A stretch of DNA of 5,477 nucleotides, taken from assembly GCA_031264875.1 (NCBI GenBank), contig JAISDK010000211.1, forward strand, positions 1-5,477, read 5' to 3'. This DNA is from Prevotellaceae bacterium. Lineage in GTDB: Bacteria; Bacteroidota; Bacteroidia; Bacteroidales; UBA932. The notes under the pieces were generated by a model that worked only from the letters and a program-made list of their open reading frames with translations, was not told the origin of the DNA and ran no database searches. Position 1 is the stretch's first letter; every line of letters begins with the position of its first letter. A program made the translations under genes and the position numbers. Of this stretch, positions 1-5,477 are shown one piece after another.

Positions 1-26
1 AGTTAAGATGTGGGTTCGGCAAAAAT

Positions 27-182
27 ACTCTGCTCGGCGTAGCGTCTTCGCTATACGTCGGGTTAAAAGCAAGGCTCCTGCCTTGTAAAACCAACAAACA
101 GGGCGAACAGTTATTTGACACTTGCAAAGCAAGAGCTTTGCTTTTAACACGACGTAGTCTGGAGACTACGCCGAGCGAGAGT
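27..182. repeat. Large imperfect inverted repeat with nested tetraloop hairpins
   Basis: Two copies of a unit of roughly 58 bases face each other around a centre at 87-123. The outer arms match perfectly over 11 bases (GCTCGGCGTAG at 32-42 against 166-176). The inner arms match at 20 of 22 bases (54-75 against 135-156, core GTTAAAAGCAA). Each arm also folds on itself into two short hairpins with 4-base loops: 39-54 (loop TCTT) and 70-85 (loop TCCT) in the left arm, 124-141 (loop AAGA) and 153-170 (loop TGGA) in the right arm. Between the arms the stems differ in a paired way, AAGGC/GCCTT on the left and AAAGC/GCTTT on the right, so base pairing is kept although sequence changes. No T-run follows any stem, so these are not ordinary terminators. 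It resembles an intergenic REP-like or MITE-like repeat; that identity is inference, but the pairing is directly visible. Confidence 0.8.
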
Positions 183-200
183 CATAGCCGTCAGGCTATG
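183..200. repeat. 7-bp hairpin with 4-base loop
   Basis: CATAGCC and GGCTATG form a perfect 7-bp stem around the loop GTCA. It begins one base after the inverted repeat at 27-182 and has the same build (6-7 bp stem, 4-base loop), so it is probably part of the same repeat element. It has no counterpart on the left side of that element. Directly after it, TCC-TTGC-GGA (201-210) could make a further 3-bp hairpin with a 4-base loop. Confidence 0.7.
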
Positions 201-218
201 TCCTTGCGGAGTTATGTT

Positions 219-246
219 GTAGAGACGTGATGCATCACGTCTTTAC
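219..246. repeat. 28-base near-perfect palindrome
   Basis: GTAGAGACGTGATG is followed directly by CATCACGTCTTTAC. All 14 positions pair, with one G-T pair, and the central 20 bases (223-242) are a perfect palindrome. With a TGCA loop it is the longest hairpin in the array that begins at base 27. Both strands would fold alike. The GTAGAGACG...CGTCTCTAC theme resembles palindromic intergenic repeats I recall from several bacterial groups, including cyanobacteria; that comparison is from memory. There is no T-run after it, so a terminator role is unlikely. Confidence 0.75.
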
Positions 247-355
247 TCCGATCTGTACTTCGTTTGCACGGATTATACGCAGTGTATTTGCGACAATGAA
301 GCAATATACAAAACCGCCTAATGCTTTCGCCTTAAATTGATGGCATTGGGTTATG

Positions 356-452
356 AAACAGTTATCGTATCCGGTGCGACTGTTTGGAATATGCTCGAAT
401 GATCAGTTCGGCTACATTCATAAATAAAAAAGTATTACATTTGCGACTGTTT
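356..452. promoter_or_regulatory. Three ACTGTTT words around the pncB promoter (candidate operator)
   Basis: TGCGACTGTTT occurs at 375-385 and again at 442-452. The match continues after two differing bases into AATAT (16 of 18 bases identical). A third, inverted copy of the word, AAACAGT, lies at 356-362 and pairs perfectly with ACTGTTT at 379-385 across 16 bases. The copy at 442-452 overlaps the end of the proposed -7 element and the expected transcription start of pncB, which is where a repressor would act. Regulation of pncB through these sites is inference. I do not recognise the words as a known NAD-regulator site. Confidence 0.35.
436..443 (+). promoter_or_regulatory. Probable -7 element of the pncB promoter
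   Basis: TACATTTG fits the Bacteroidota -7 consensus TAnnTTTG and lies 35 bases before the pncB start, implying a leader of about 30 nt. I see no good TTTG -33 element at the usual spacing, so the promoter may be weak or depend on an activator. The leader is too short for a typical riboswitch. There is no clear Shine-Dalgarno sequence before the ATG, only an A-rich stretch with AAAAAAGCAG. Confidence 0.5.
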
Positions 453-478
453 TTAATATTAAAAAAGCAGATATCTAT

Positions 479-1645
479 ATGATTATAAAATATTTTACGG
501 ATAATGACCTATATAAGTTTTCGGTCATGCTGGCAATACAGAAACTGTATCCAAACGCGATGGTTCGCTACCGTTTTTTCAACAGGGGAGAAACAGATTT
601 CCCCGAAGGTTTTGCCGAAGCATTGAAGGCAGAGGTGAAAAACATGTCCCAACTGAAACTCTCGAAACAGGAAAAACAGTTTATTGAAAAACGCTGTTAC
701 TTCTTCGACCCTGTCTTTATTGATTTTCTGGATGGATATACTTATAATCCCGATGAAGTAACAATATCTCAAACAGGAGGAAAACTCGATATACTGATAG
801 AGGGATACTGGTACAGAACTGTATTGTGGGAGGTGCCGTTAATGGCTATGATTTCCGAACTGTACTTCAGGATGCGTGGCATTTCTCCTGACGGAAATTA
901 TATAAGTAAAACAGTTGACAAAGCAGTAAATCTTAAAAGACTGAATGCCGACTATTCCGATTTCGGTACGCGCCGGAGATTTTCATTCGATGTTCATGAC
1001 ATGGCGGTAAAAACTCTGAAAGAAAATTCGGGCAACAATTTCAAAGGTACCAGCAATGTATATCTGGCTATGAAGCACAATACTATTCCTATCGGAACAA
1101 TGCCTCACGAATGGTTTATGTATCACGGTGCGATATACGGCTACAGGGGGGCGACGTCTAAAGCTCTTGAAGCCTGGGTAGATGTGTTTCAGGGAAGCCT
1201 GGGTATAACTCTTACGGATACTTACACTTCCGACATGTTTTTCAATTCGTTCGGACTGAAACATGCCAAACTGTTCGACGGGGTACGCTGTGACAGCGGC
1301 AATCCCATAGAGTTTGCCGACCGGGTAGTCGAATTTTACAGGAAAAACAGGATCGACCCCACTTCAAAAACAATAGTTTACAGCGATTCGCTTAATGTCG
1401 AGGAAGTCGAAAGGATAAAAAAACATGTGGCAAACAGAATACACGATACTTACGGTATCGGTACTTTTTTTTCCAACGACGTGGGAGCAACACCCCTGAA
1501 TATGGTGATAAAATTGACGCAGGTCAAAATAAATCCAGAGCGAAAAGACTACTTTGACGCTATAAAACTGTCGGATGTACGGGGAAAAAATACTGGCGAC
1601 AGTAACGAAATTAAGATTGCAAAGCTTACGTTAAACATTGATTAA
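479..1645 (+). CDS. pncB: Nicotinate phosphoribosyltransferase
   Basis: This enzyme joins nicotinate to PRPP, with ATP hydrolysis, to give nicotinate mononucleotide, the entry step of the Preiss-Handler NAD salvage route in the cytoplasm. The 388-residue protein is near the family's usual length of about 400. The N-terminus (DNDLYKFSVMLAIQKLYPNA, residues 8-27, then YRFFNRG) is the typical family opening and supports the ATG at 479. Other family motifs follow in order: FGTRRRFSFD (162-171), GTSN near 190, GTMPHEW (206-212) with His210 as the histidine expected to be phosphorylated during catalysis, FDGVRCDSGNP (266-276) and the phosphate-binding region GIGTFFSND (326-334), then KLSDVRGK (363-370). 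All look intact. The gene stands alone on its strand, after a long non-coding stretch and before a putative small RNA. Identification is by recognised motifs, not by a search. Confidence 0.96.
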   Translation: MIIKYFTDNDLYKFSVMLAIQKLYPNAMVRYRFFNRGETDFPEGFAEALKAEVKNMSQLKLSKQEKQFIEKRCYFFDPVFIDFLDGYTYNPDEVTISQTGGKLDILIEGYWYRTVLWEVPLMAMISELYFRMRGISPDGNYISKTVDKAVNLKRLNADYSDFGTRRRFSFDVHDMAVKTLKENSGNNFKGTSNVYLAMKHNTIPIGTMPHEWFMYHGAIYGYRGATSKALEAWVDVFQGSLGITLTDTYTSDMFFNSFGLKHAKLFDGVRCDSGNPIEFADRVVEFYRKNRIDPTSKTIVYSDSLNVEEVERIKKHVANRIHDTYGIGTFFSNDVGATPLNMVIKLTQVKINPERKDYFDAIKLSDVRGKNTGDSNEIKIAKLTLNID

Positions 1646-1688
1646 CGGATGATTCGAGGGAATGATAAAACTTTTTTTTCAAAAAAGA

Positions 1689-1719
1689 TTTGGATTCTAA
1701 AAATTACGCATTACCTTTG
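1689..1719 (+). promoter_or_regulatory. Canonical Bacteroidota promoter after pncB
   Basis: TTTG (1689-1692) is followed by exactly 19 bases and then TACCTTTG (1712-1719), an ideal match to the Bacteroidota housekeeping promoter TTTG-N19-TAnnTTTG. Just upstream, 1671-1687 is a run of eight T and six A that could bend DNA or act like an UP element. As RNA it would form only a weak A-U hairpin at the end of the pncB transcript. Transcription should start near 1726. No ORF follows on the plus strand before the terminator at 1763-1795. Confidence 0.8.
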
Positions 1720-1725
1720 CGCCCG

Positions 1726-1795
1726 AAAGTTGGTTTTTCATAGGTTAAGTTTTTTAGGTTAGAAAGAGGCAGGCTTCCCAGCCTGTCTTTTTTTT
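1726..1795 (+). ncRNA. Putative small RNA of about 70 nt
   Basis: A strong promoter (1689-1719) and an intrinsic terminator (1763-1795) enclose a short stretch with no plus-strand ATG. The transcript would begin near 1726 and end in the T-run. Its first half is unstructured and U-rich and contains TAGGTTA twice (1741-1747 and 1755-1761), spaced 14 bases apart; its second half is the terminator stem. The plan resembles Bacteroidales small-RNA motifs delimited by a promoter and a terminator, such as the Bacteroidales-1 motif, but I cannot confirm membership from memory. It could instead be the remnant leader of a lost gene. The start is estimated from the promoter. Confidence 0.5.
1763..1795 (+). 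terminator. Intrinsic terminator between convergent genes
   Basis: AGGCAGGCT (1767-1775) pairs with AGCCTGTCT (1780-1788) across the loop TCCC, with one G-T pair. The stem can extend by four weak pairs using AAAG (1763-1766). Eight T (1788-1795) follow, so it is well formed for plus-strand transcripts: the putative small RNA and any pncB read-through. On the minus strand the stem is followed only by CTCTTTCTAA, so it would work less well for the convergent HhH gene, whose TAA stop lies inside the T-run. Confidence 0.85.
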
Positions 1796-2750
1796 ATTGG
1801 TAGTCGATATATGCAGCTATTTTTTCAAGCTGCTTTTCTGTAATCACCTTTTCCCTGATCATTTCGCCGGAGGAAGTTATTGTTCCCTTGAATTTGCGGT
1901 ATCCGATTATGGCTTTTGCAGTAAAATTGTTGATATACGGATGCCGAGCAAGCTCGTTTTCCGTAACGGCATTTATTTTTATTCGCCGGATGTGCAACGT
2001 GTCAATGAGAATCTGATTGCGGAACATTTCGAAACGGATGGAATCTATTCCCCTGATTTCCATGAGCTGTTCGGCTTTGTAGAATCCGCCGAGCCTGTCG
2101 CGGTATTCCACAATTTTTTTTGCATAGTATTCGCCTATGCCGCGAAACTTTTGCAGTTCGTCAAAATCCGCGCTGTTAAGTTCCACGGTGTATGTTTTTT
2201 TACCGGAGCTGTTCGATTCTTTGTTTTTCTCAACTTTCGCAATTTCCCTGTTCTCTTTCACTTCGCTGTTTTTATCTGCAATTTTTCCCTTTTTCCCGGA
2301 TTCCTGCTTGATGTCTATATAATTGTACAGACGCGAGTACATTTCTTCGGATACGGCAAACGATTTACCGAAATTTTCCTTGCTGTAGAATTTGCCGCCT
2401 TTATTTCTGTAATTTATAATGATTCTCGCCTGTTGCGGCGAAAAACCCAGAAGAACCAGCGAAGCGGAATCCGTTACATTCGGGTCAAACATGAAAACCG
2501 TATCCGGTTTGTTTTTAGCCGTTTGCTTTTCCATTTCGGCAAGAAACATATCCATCTCCCTTTTAAGGCGCGCCATGTCGACGTCGGCAATTTCGCCGTT
2601 CCTGAAAAAACGGGGAAGTATAATGACAAAGAGCAATATAACAATCAAAGCTGCAATACCCGTTCTGTCGGAACTGCTAAATGTAAACCATTCCCTTACA
2701 AACTGTACAAATAAGGGCAGCGACTTTTTTTTCAAACGTTTTGGCTTCAT
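1794..2750 (-). CDS. Membrane-anchored helix-hairpin-helix protein, ComEA-like
   Basis: The 318-residue product has a basic start (MKPKRLKKKS), one membrane segment (about 31-46, GIAALIVILLFVIILP) and three helix-hairpin-helix regions: about 89-147 (LGFSPQQARIIINYRNKGG), 188-250 (LQKFRGIGEYYAKKIVEYRD) and 256-317. A charged Lys/Glu/Ser linker (150-187) separates the first two. Such domains bind DNA backbones without sequence specificity. ComEA, the periplasmic DNA receptor of competence, has the same fold, and the second region follows its N-x-A...EL...GIG...I..YR..GGF pattern. Positive charges before the membrane segment suggest that the rest faces the periplasm. The third region is more divergent and lacks the GIG turn. 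It starts 53 bases after the kinase gene with no promoter seen between, so the two are probably co-transcribed. The actual role (DNA uptake or other) is unknown. Confidence 0.85.
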   Translation of the reverse strand: MKPKRLKKKSLPLFVQFVREWFTFSSSDRTGIAALIVILLFVIILPRFFRNGEIADVDMARLKREMDMFLAEMEKQTAKNKPDTVFMFDPNVTDSASLVLLGFSPQQARIIINYRNKGGKFYSKENFGKSFAVSEEMYSRLYNYIDIKQESGKKGKIADKNSEVKENREIAKVEKNKESNSSGKKTYTVELNSADFDELQKFRGIGEYYAKKIVEYRDRLGGFYKAEQLMEIRGIDSIRFEMFRNQILIDTLHIRRIKINAVTENELARHPYINNFTAKAIIGYRKFKGTITSSGEMIREKVITEKQLEKIAAYIDYQ

Positions 2751-2763
2751 ATGCAGTCACTTT

Positions 2764-2812
2764 AACAATTAACAATGAACAATTAACAATGAACAATGAA
2801 CAATTAATAATT
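2764..2812. repeat. Heptamer tandem repeat (AACAATT/AACAATG)
   Basis: Six consecutive 7-base units read AACAATT or AACAATG (2764-2805), followed by one degenerate unit, AATAATT (2806-2812). It occupies most of the 53-base gap between the two minus-strand genes and extends into the end of the kinase gene, where the degenerate unit encodes the last residues and completes the TAA stop. Replication slippage could change its copy number and so the spacing between the genes. It also supplies the A/T-rich leader in front of the HhH start codon. Confidence 0.9.
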
Positions 2813-4474
2813 GAAACTGCTTTTTCCTATAAATTCCCGGAGAACTGATGTTGGAGGTATGGTTTCCTCGTCTTTGGCATCAACGTTTTCAAAATAGTCG
2901 ATAAATTTCAGTAGCCGCAGGGCTTCAACATATTCCGGACTGGAAGGGGAAACTTTTCTCAAAAGCGGTTCAACATGTTTTCGGAGTACGCACAGTTCGT
3001 AAACCAGTGAGGAGTTGAACATTATATCGGCGTTTTCCTGATAGGGAAAGATATTCCGGTCTTCACCCCTGCGCACGCTTTGCCAGCGCCTTATTGTGTC
3101 GGTGGCTGAATATCCGCGTGTTGCAGCGTCGCGAATTATCCGTCGAATAAGCCGGTTGTCGGTAGTGGGGATTCTGTTGTTTTCGTCAATCGACACGGAA
3201 GTAAGCGCCGAAGCGTATATCCTGAAAATTCTGTCTTCGGAAACCGTTGTCAGTTCCGGATTCAATCCATGTATTCCTTCTATTATAAGTATGTCGTTTT
3301 CGTCGATTTTAATTCTGTCGTCATCGTGGAATTTACGCGTACCCGAAATAAAGTCAAACCGCGGGAGATTCACTTCTTTCCCGTCAAGCAGGTCATTGAG
3401 GTGGGAATTAAACAGTTTGACATCTATTGCATGGAGAGATTCAAAATCGTATTCGCCGTTTTCGTCTTTGGGAGTATCGTTTCTGTCCACAAAATAGTTG
3501 TCCATCTCAATGATATGGGGACGTTTTTTTGCTACCCTCAACTGCACGGCGATGCGTTTTGCCGACGTTGTTTTTCCACTCGACGAGGGACCTGAAATAA
3601 AGACGATTTGCGATTTTTTTTCCACGATTTTGTCGGCTATCCGGGCATATTTCTTTTCATGAAGGGCTTCGGCCACCTGAATGAGGTTTGCAGTGCGTCC
3701 ACTCTGTATGGCTTTGTTTATCGTTCCAATTGATTTTGAACCCAGTATCTCGTTCCATTCTTTATGTTCGCGGAATATTTGCAGCATTTTGTTCTGTATC
3801 ACATATTCCTGTAAGGTATCAGGCTTGTCGGGTTTTGGAAACATCAGTAAAATGCCCTGGTAATAAGCGCACAAACCGAATTTCTTTAAACAGCCGGAGG
3901 AATGAACCAGAGGCCCGTAGAAATGGTCGGGAACACTGTTTAGCCAATATACCGAAGTAAAACATCGTCCTCCGGTTTCCAGCAGCAAAGCTTTTTCTAC
4001 ATATCCGCTGCTGCGAAACAGTTCAATGGCCTCGGAAGTGGGTATTTTTGTCTTGGTAAACATCAAGTTTTTTGTTATAAGGTCTTTCATGTAAGCCTCA
4101 AGTTCGTTTATCTCGGAAATTTCCAGAATCTGCTTTTCATTTGTGATTTCGCAGTAAAGCCCGTTGGATACAGAATGTTGTACGGAAAGCCTGCGATTCG
4201 GCAGAACGTGTTTCACTGCCACTTGAAGCAGAAAAGTCAGCGACCGGATGTACGTGTTCATTCCGTCGGGATGGCTTATGTCTATAAATTCTACAATTTT
4301 AGGATTATACAGCTCATACGACAGCTCTTTAAGCTCGTTGTTTACTATCGCGGCTATAACCGACGATGAGAGTTGTGGCTTGACGTCGTTATAAACTTCA
4401 TACAGAGTAGTTCCGGCGGGGTATTCATGCATTGTACCCGTATTGCCACACTTGATTTTAACGTTTGTTTTCAT
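2804..4474 (-). CDS. Nucleoside kinase: TGS / ThrRS-SAD-like / uridine kinase fusion
   Basis: The 556-residue protein has three parts. Residues 1-62 resemble a TGS domain. Residues 75-212 resemble the second additional (editing) domain of threonyl-tRNA synthetase (VAVKHVLPNRRLSV...NGLYCEI; DHFYGPLVHSSGCLKKF). Residues 285-540 are a uridine kinase/phosphoribulokinase-type P-loop kinase with Walker A GPSSSGKT (295-302), MDNYFVDR (324-331), IIEGIHGLN (397-405) and RRIIRDAATRG (444-454). Kinases of this type phosphorylate uridine or other nucleosides from ATP in the cytoplasm; databases usually call this architecture simply nucleoside kinase, and the true substrate is not readable here. The metal-binding and editing residues of the ThrRS domain appear lost: the HxxxH positions fall in SLTFL and the C..H pair in FYGPL, so it probably does not edit tRNA. 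The ATG at 4474 precedes the TGS strand directly. The gene has its own likely promoter. Confidence 0.9.
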   Translation of the reverse strand: MKTNVKIKCGNTGTMHEYPAGTTLYEVYNDVKPQLSSSVIAAIVNNELKELSYELYNPKIVEFIDISHPDGMNTYIRSLTFLLQVAVKHVLPNRRLSVQHSVSNGLYCEITNEKQILEISEINELEAYMKDLITKNLMFTKTKIPTSEAIELFRSSGYVEKALLLETGGRCFTSVYWLNSVPDHFYGPLVHSSGCLKKFGLCAYYQGILLMFPKPDKPDTLQEYVIQNKMLQIFREHKEWNEILGSKSIGTINKAIQSGRTANLIQVAEALHEKKYARIADKIVEKKSQIVFISGPSSSGKTTSAKRIAVQLRVAKKRPHIIEMDNYFVDRNDTPKDENGEYDFESLHAIDVKLFNSHLNDLLDGKEVNLPRFDFISGTRKFHDDDRIKIDENDILIIEGIHGLNPELTTVSEDRIFRIYASALTSVSIDENNRIPTTDNRLIRRIIRDAATRGYSATDTIRRWQSVRRGEDRNIFPYQENADIMFNSSLVYELCVLRKHVEPLLRKVSPSSPEYVEALRLLKFIDYFENVDAKDEETIPPTSVLREFIGKSSFNY

Positions 4475-4517
4475 GTAAACATATTTTTAATATCTGACCG
4501 ATTTGACATCGAAAATG

Positions 4518-4552
4518 CAAAAATAGATATTTTTGTTGGGATGTATTTCAAA
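4518..4552 (-). promoter_or_regulatory. Probable promoter of the nucleoside kinase gene
   Basis: On the minus strand TATTTTTG (4525-4518) matches the -7 consensus TAnnTTTG, and TTTG (4552-4549) lies 23 bases upstream, slightly longer than the usual 19-21 spacing. Transcription would start near 4512, giving a leader of about 38 nt. The -33 element overlaps the TGA stop of the AbiEii-family gene, so the kinase and HhH genes can be expressed independently of that gene. Confidence 0.5.
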
Positions 4553-5477
4553 TTAGCAATTTTGCGAGGCGCATAGTTGTTCTCCACACAGCCATCGGAT
4601 GTTTTTTGATGCGTTCAATAATATCTTCATCTTCAAATAATAAATCCGGCTGATAGACGCCATGATTGAAATTTTCAATAAATAGCTTTTCGTTGTCTGT
4701 TAATACCATCAGATTAGTAAGATAATCCTTGACTGCTATTTTGGCTGCCTCAAAATCAAAATGTTCGCTTTTCCTCAATACAGGAATGAGATTGGCTCGT
4801 ATGTGATTATATTTCAAACTGCTGATGCTTTCAAAGTTAAATGGCAATTCTATTTTCCGCTTTGCGCCTGTGACGAGATAAAAAACTACGGTTCTGCGAA
4901 GCAAATCCTGTTTATCTGTTTGAATCATATTGTATTTAAGCATGTTTTGAACATCGTACAAATCTCTTGCGGCAGTACGTTCAATCAGGGCTTTGATCTT
5001 CGAGCCGAACAATTCGAGCGTTGATAATGTATTTACTTCACATTCAATGTTTAAAAACTCAATATTTATCTTCTTTTTTTCAATTGGAAAGATATGGTTT
5101 CGCATGGAGTAGTTTATTTCAATGCTGATACTGTCCCTGTTTCCGGCAGAATTTTGGAAGTAAAATACCCATGAATCAAGTGAATGGGGATTTTTAGTGT
5201 TGGGACTCAGTGCATAGCCTTGCGCAAACATGAAATTCAGCAGATTTTCATTGATATTTGTCCGTATTTCAAGCATTTCCTCCCGATTACATTCTTTGGA
5301 AAAGTCAAAATCAATATCGACGGACAGTCTCGGCATATCGAAAACTGTTAAATTGATTGCTGTGCCGCCTTTCAATGCCAGGTGTTCGGCAAACGGTTTA
5401 TTTTCATTTAAATACTGTAGAATTTCACAGAGCCGGAATATTTTTTCCAGATTATCGCGAATAAAGCCGGTTTCTGC
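4548..5477 (-). CDS. AbiEii/AbiGii toxin family nucleotidyltransferase, 5' end off window
   Basis: The reading frame is open to the right edge: 309 codons plus TGA are visible and the start lies outside. A TTG at 5373-5375 could be mistaken for a start, but 34 further in-frame codons precede it (ending KPFAEHLA) and the family normally continues through this point as ...LKGGTAL. Counting from the edge, the nucleotidyltransferase signature GGT (37-39) with SVDID (52-56) is present. So are an IEIN strand (119-122) and the family's later motifs, Lys160 in GSKIKALIER and ARDLYD (170-175). All expected catalytic residues seem intact. AbiEii toxins pair with an AbiEi-type antitoxin in type IV toxin-antitoxin and phage-abortive systems, and related MenT enzymes add nucleotides to tRNA ends. 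Any partner would lie beyond the edge. It could equally be a solitary family member of unknown role. Confidence 0.9.
   Translation of the reverse strand, partial: AETGFIRDNLEKIFRLCEILQYLNENKPFAEHLALKGGTAINLTVFDMPRLSVDIDFDFSKECNREEMLEIRTNINENLLNFMFAQGYALSPNTKNPHSLDSWVFYFQNSAGNRDSISIEINYSMRNHIFPIEKKKINIEFLNIECEVNTLSTLELFGSKIKALIERTAARDLYDVQNMLKYNMIQTDKQDLLRRTVVFYLVTGAKRKIELPFNFESISSLKYNHIRANLIPVLRKSEHFDFEAAKIAVKDYLTNLMVLTDNEKLFIENFNHGVYQPDLLFEDEDIIERIKKHPMAVWRTTMRLAKLLI

Noticed and set aside
20..27. TATTTTTG on the minus strand, a possible leftward -7 element
   Set aside because: There is no TTTG at the expected spacing and the gene it would serve is outside the window, so it cannot be supported.
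70..141. Hairpin-spacer-hairpin pattern as a CRISPR-like array
   Set aside because: The units are inverted, not direct, repeats, spacing is irregular and only two units exist.
312..352. Imperfect stem AACCGCCTAATGC against GCATTGGGTT
   Set aside because: It needs a two-base bulge, a G-T pair and an 18-base loop; it has no T-run and does not match the style of the hairpins at 27-246. I see nothing else in 251-350.
362..421. A 19-codon minus-strand ORF starting MNVAELII upstream of pncB
   Set aside because: It is very short, has no promoter or family likeness that I recognise, and overlaps the ACTGTTT repeats; a chance ORF is the simpler view.
1797..2714. A 305-codon open frame on the plus strand opposite the HhH gene
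   Set aside because: Its translation is rich in Phe, Cys and Val with no recognisable domain, as expected from the antisense of a Lys/Glu-rich gene. The minus-strand frame has clear HhH motifs and a membrane anchor.
5373..5375. TTG as the start codon of the AbiEii-family gene
   Set aside because: The frame stays open for 34 more codons to the window edge, and the conserved GGT motif would begin at the third codon, leaving no room for the N-terminal part seen in the family.

Overview
The window reads as a chromosomal segment of a Bacteroidota bacterium, most likely Bacteroidales. Three things point there. Promoters follow the Bacteroidota pattern (TTTG, about 19 bases, TAnnTTTG) and not the -35/-10 pattern. 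Start codons lack clear Shine-Dalgarno sequences. The gene types fit too: a TGS/ThrRS-SAD/uridine-kinase fusion and a membrane-anchored triple helix-hairpin-helix protein are both familiar in that phylum.

Layout. Bases 1-478 hold no credible gene. The first 250 bases are packed with hairpins: a large imperfect inverted repeat (27-182) whose two arms each contain two nested 4-base-loop hairpins, then another hairpin (183-200) and a long palindrome (219-246). Bases 350-452 carry three copies of an ACTGTTT word around the presumed pncB promoter. Bases 479-1645 (+) are pncB, nicotinate phosphoribosyltransferase of NAD salvage. Bases 1646-1793 contain a canonical promoter and an intrinsic terminator with no ORF between them, which suggests a small RNA of about 70 nt. 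Convergent to it on the minus strand are three genes, read right to left. The first is a nucleotidyltransferase of the AbiEii/AbiGii toxin family, cut by the right window edge (4548-5477). The second is the TGS-SAD-kinase fusion (2804-4474), which has its own likely promoter in the 73-base gap. The third is the helix-hairpin-helix protein (1794-2750), 53 bases further on and probably co-transcribed with the kinase. A heptamer tandem repeat fills the gap between the kinase and the HhH gene and supplies the kinase stop codon.

How the genes work together. pncB and the kinase are both salvage-type enzymes (nicotinate; probably a nucleoside), but they are on opposite strands and nothing shows joint regulation. 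The HhH protein is a candidate inner-membrane DNA-binding protein. The AbiEii gene is the only clearly accessory or defence-type gene, and any partner gene would lie beyond the right edge. The most unusual material is non-coding: the covarying hairpin array at the left end and the orphan promoter-terminator pair after pncB. I see no CRISPR array, rRNA, tRNA, insertion sequence or obviously new multi-gene system here.
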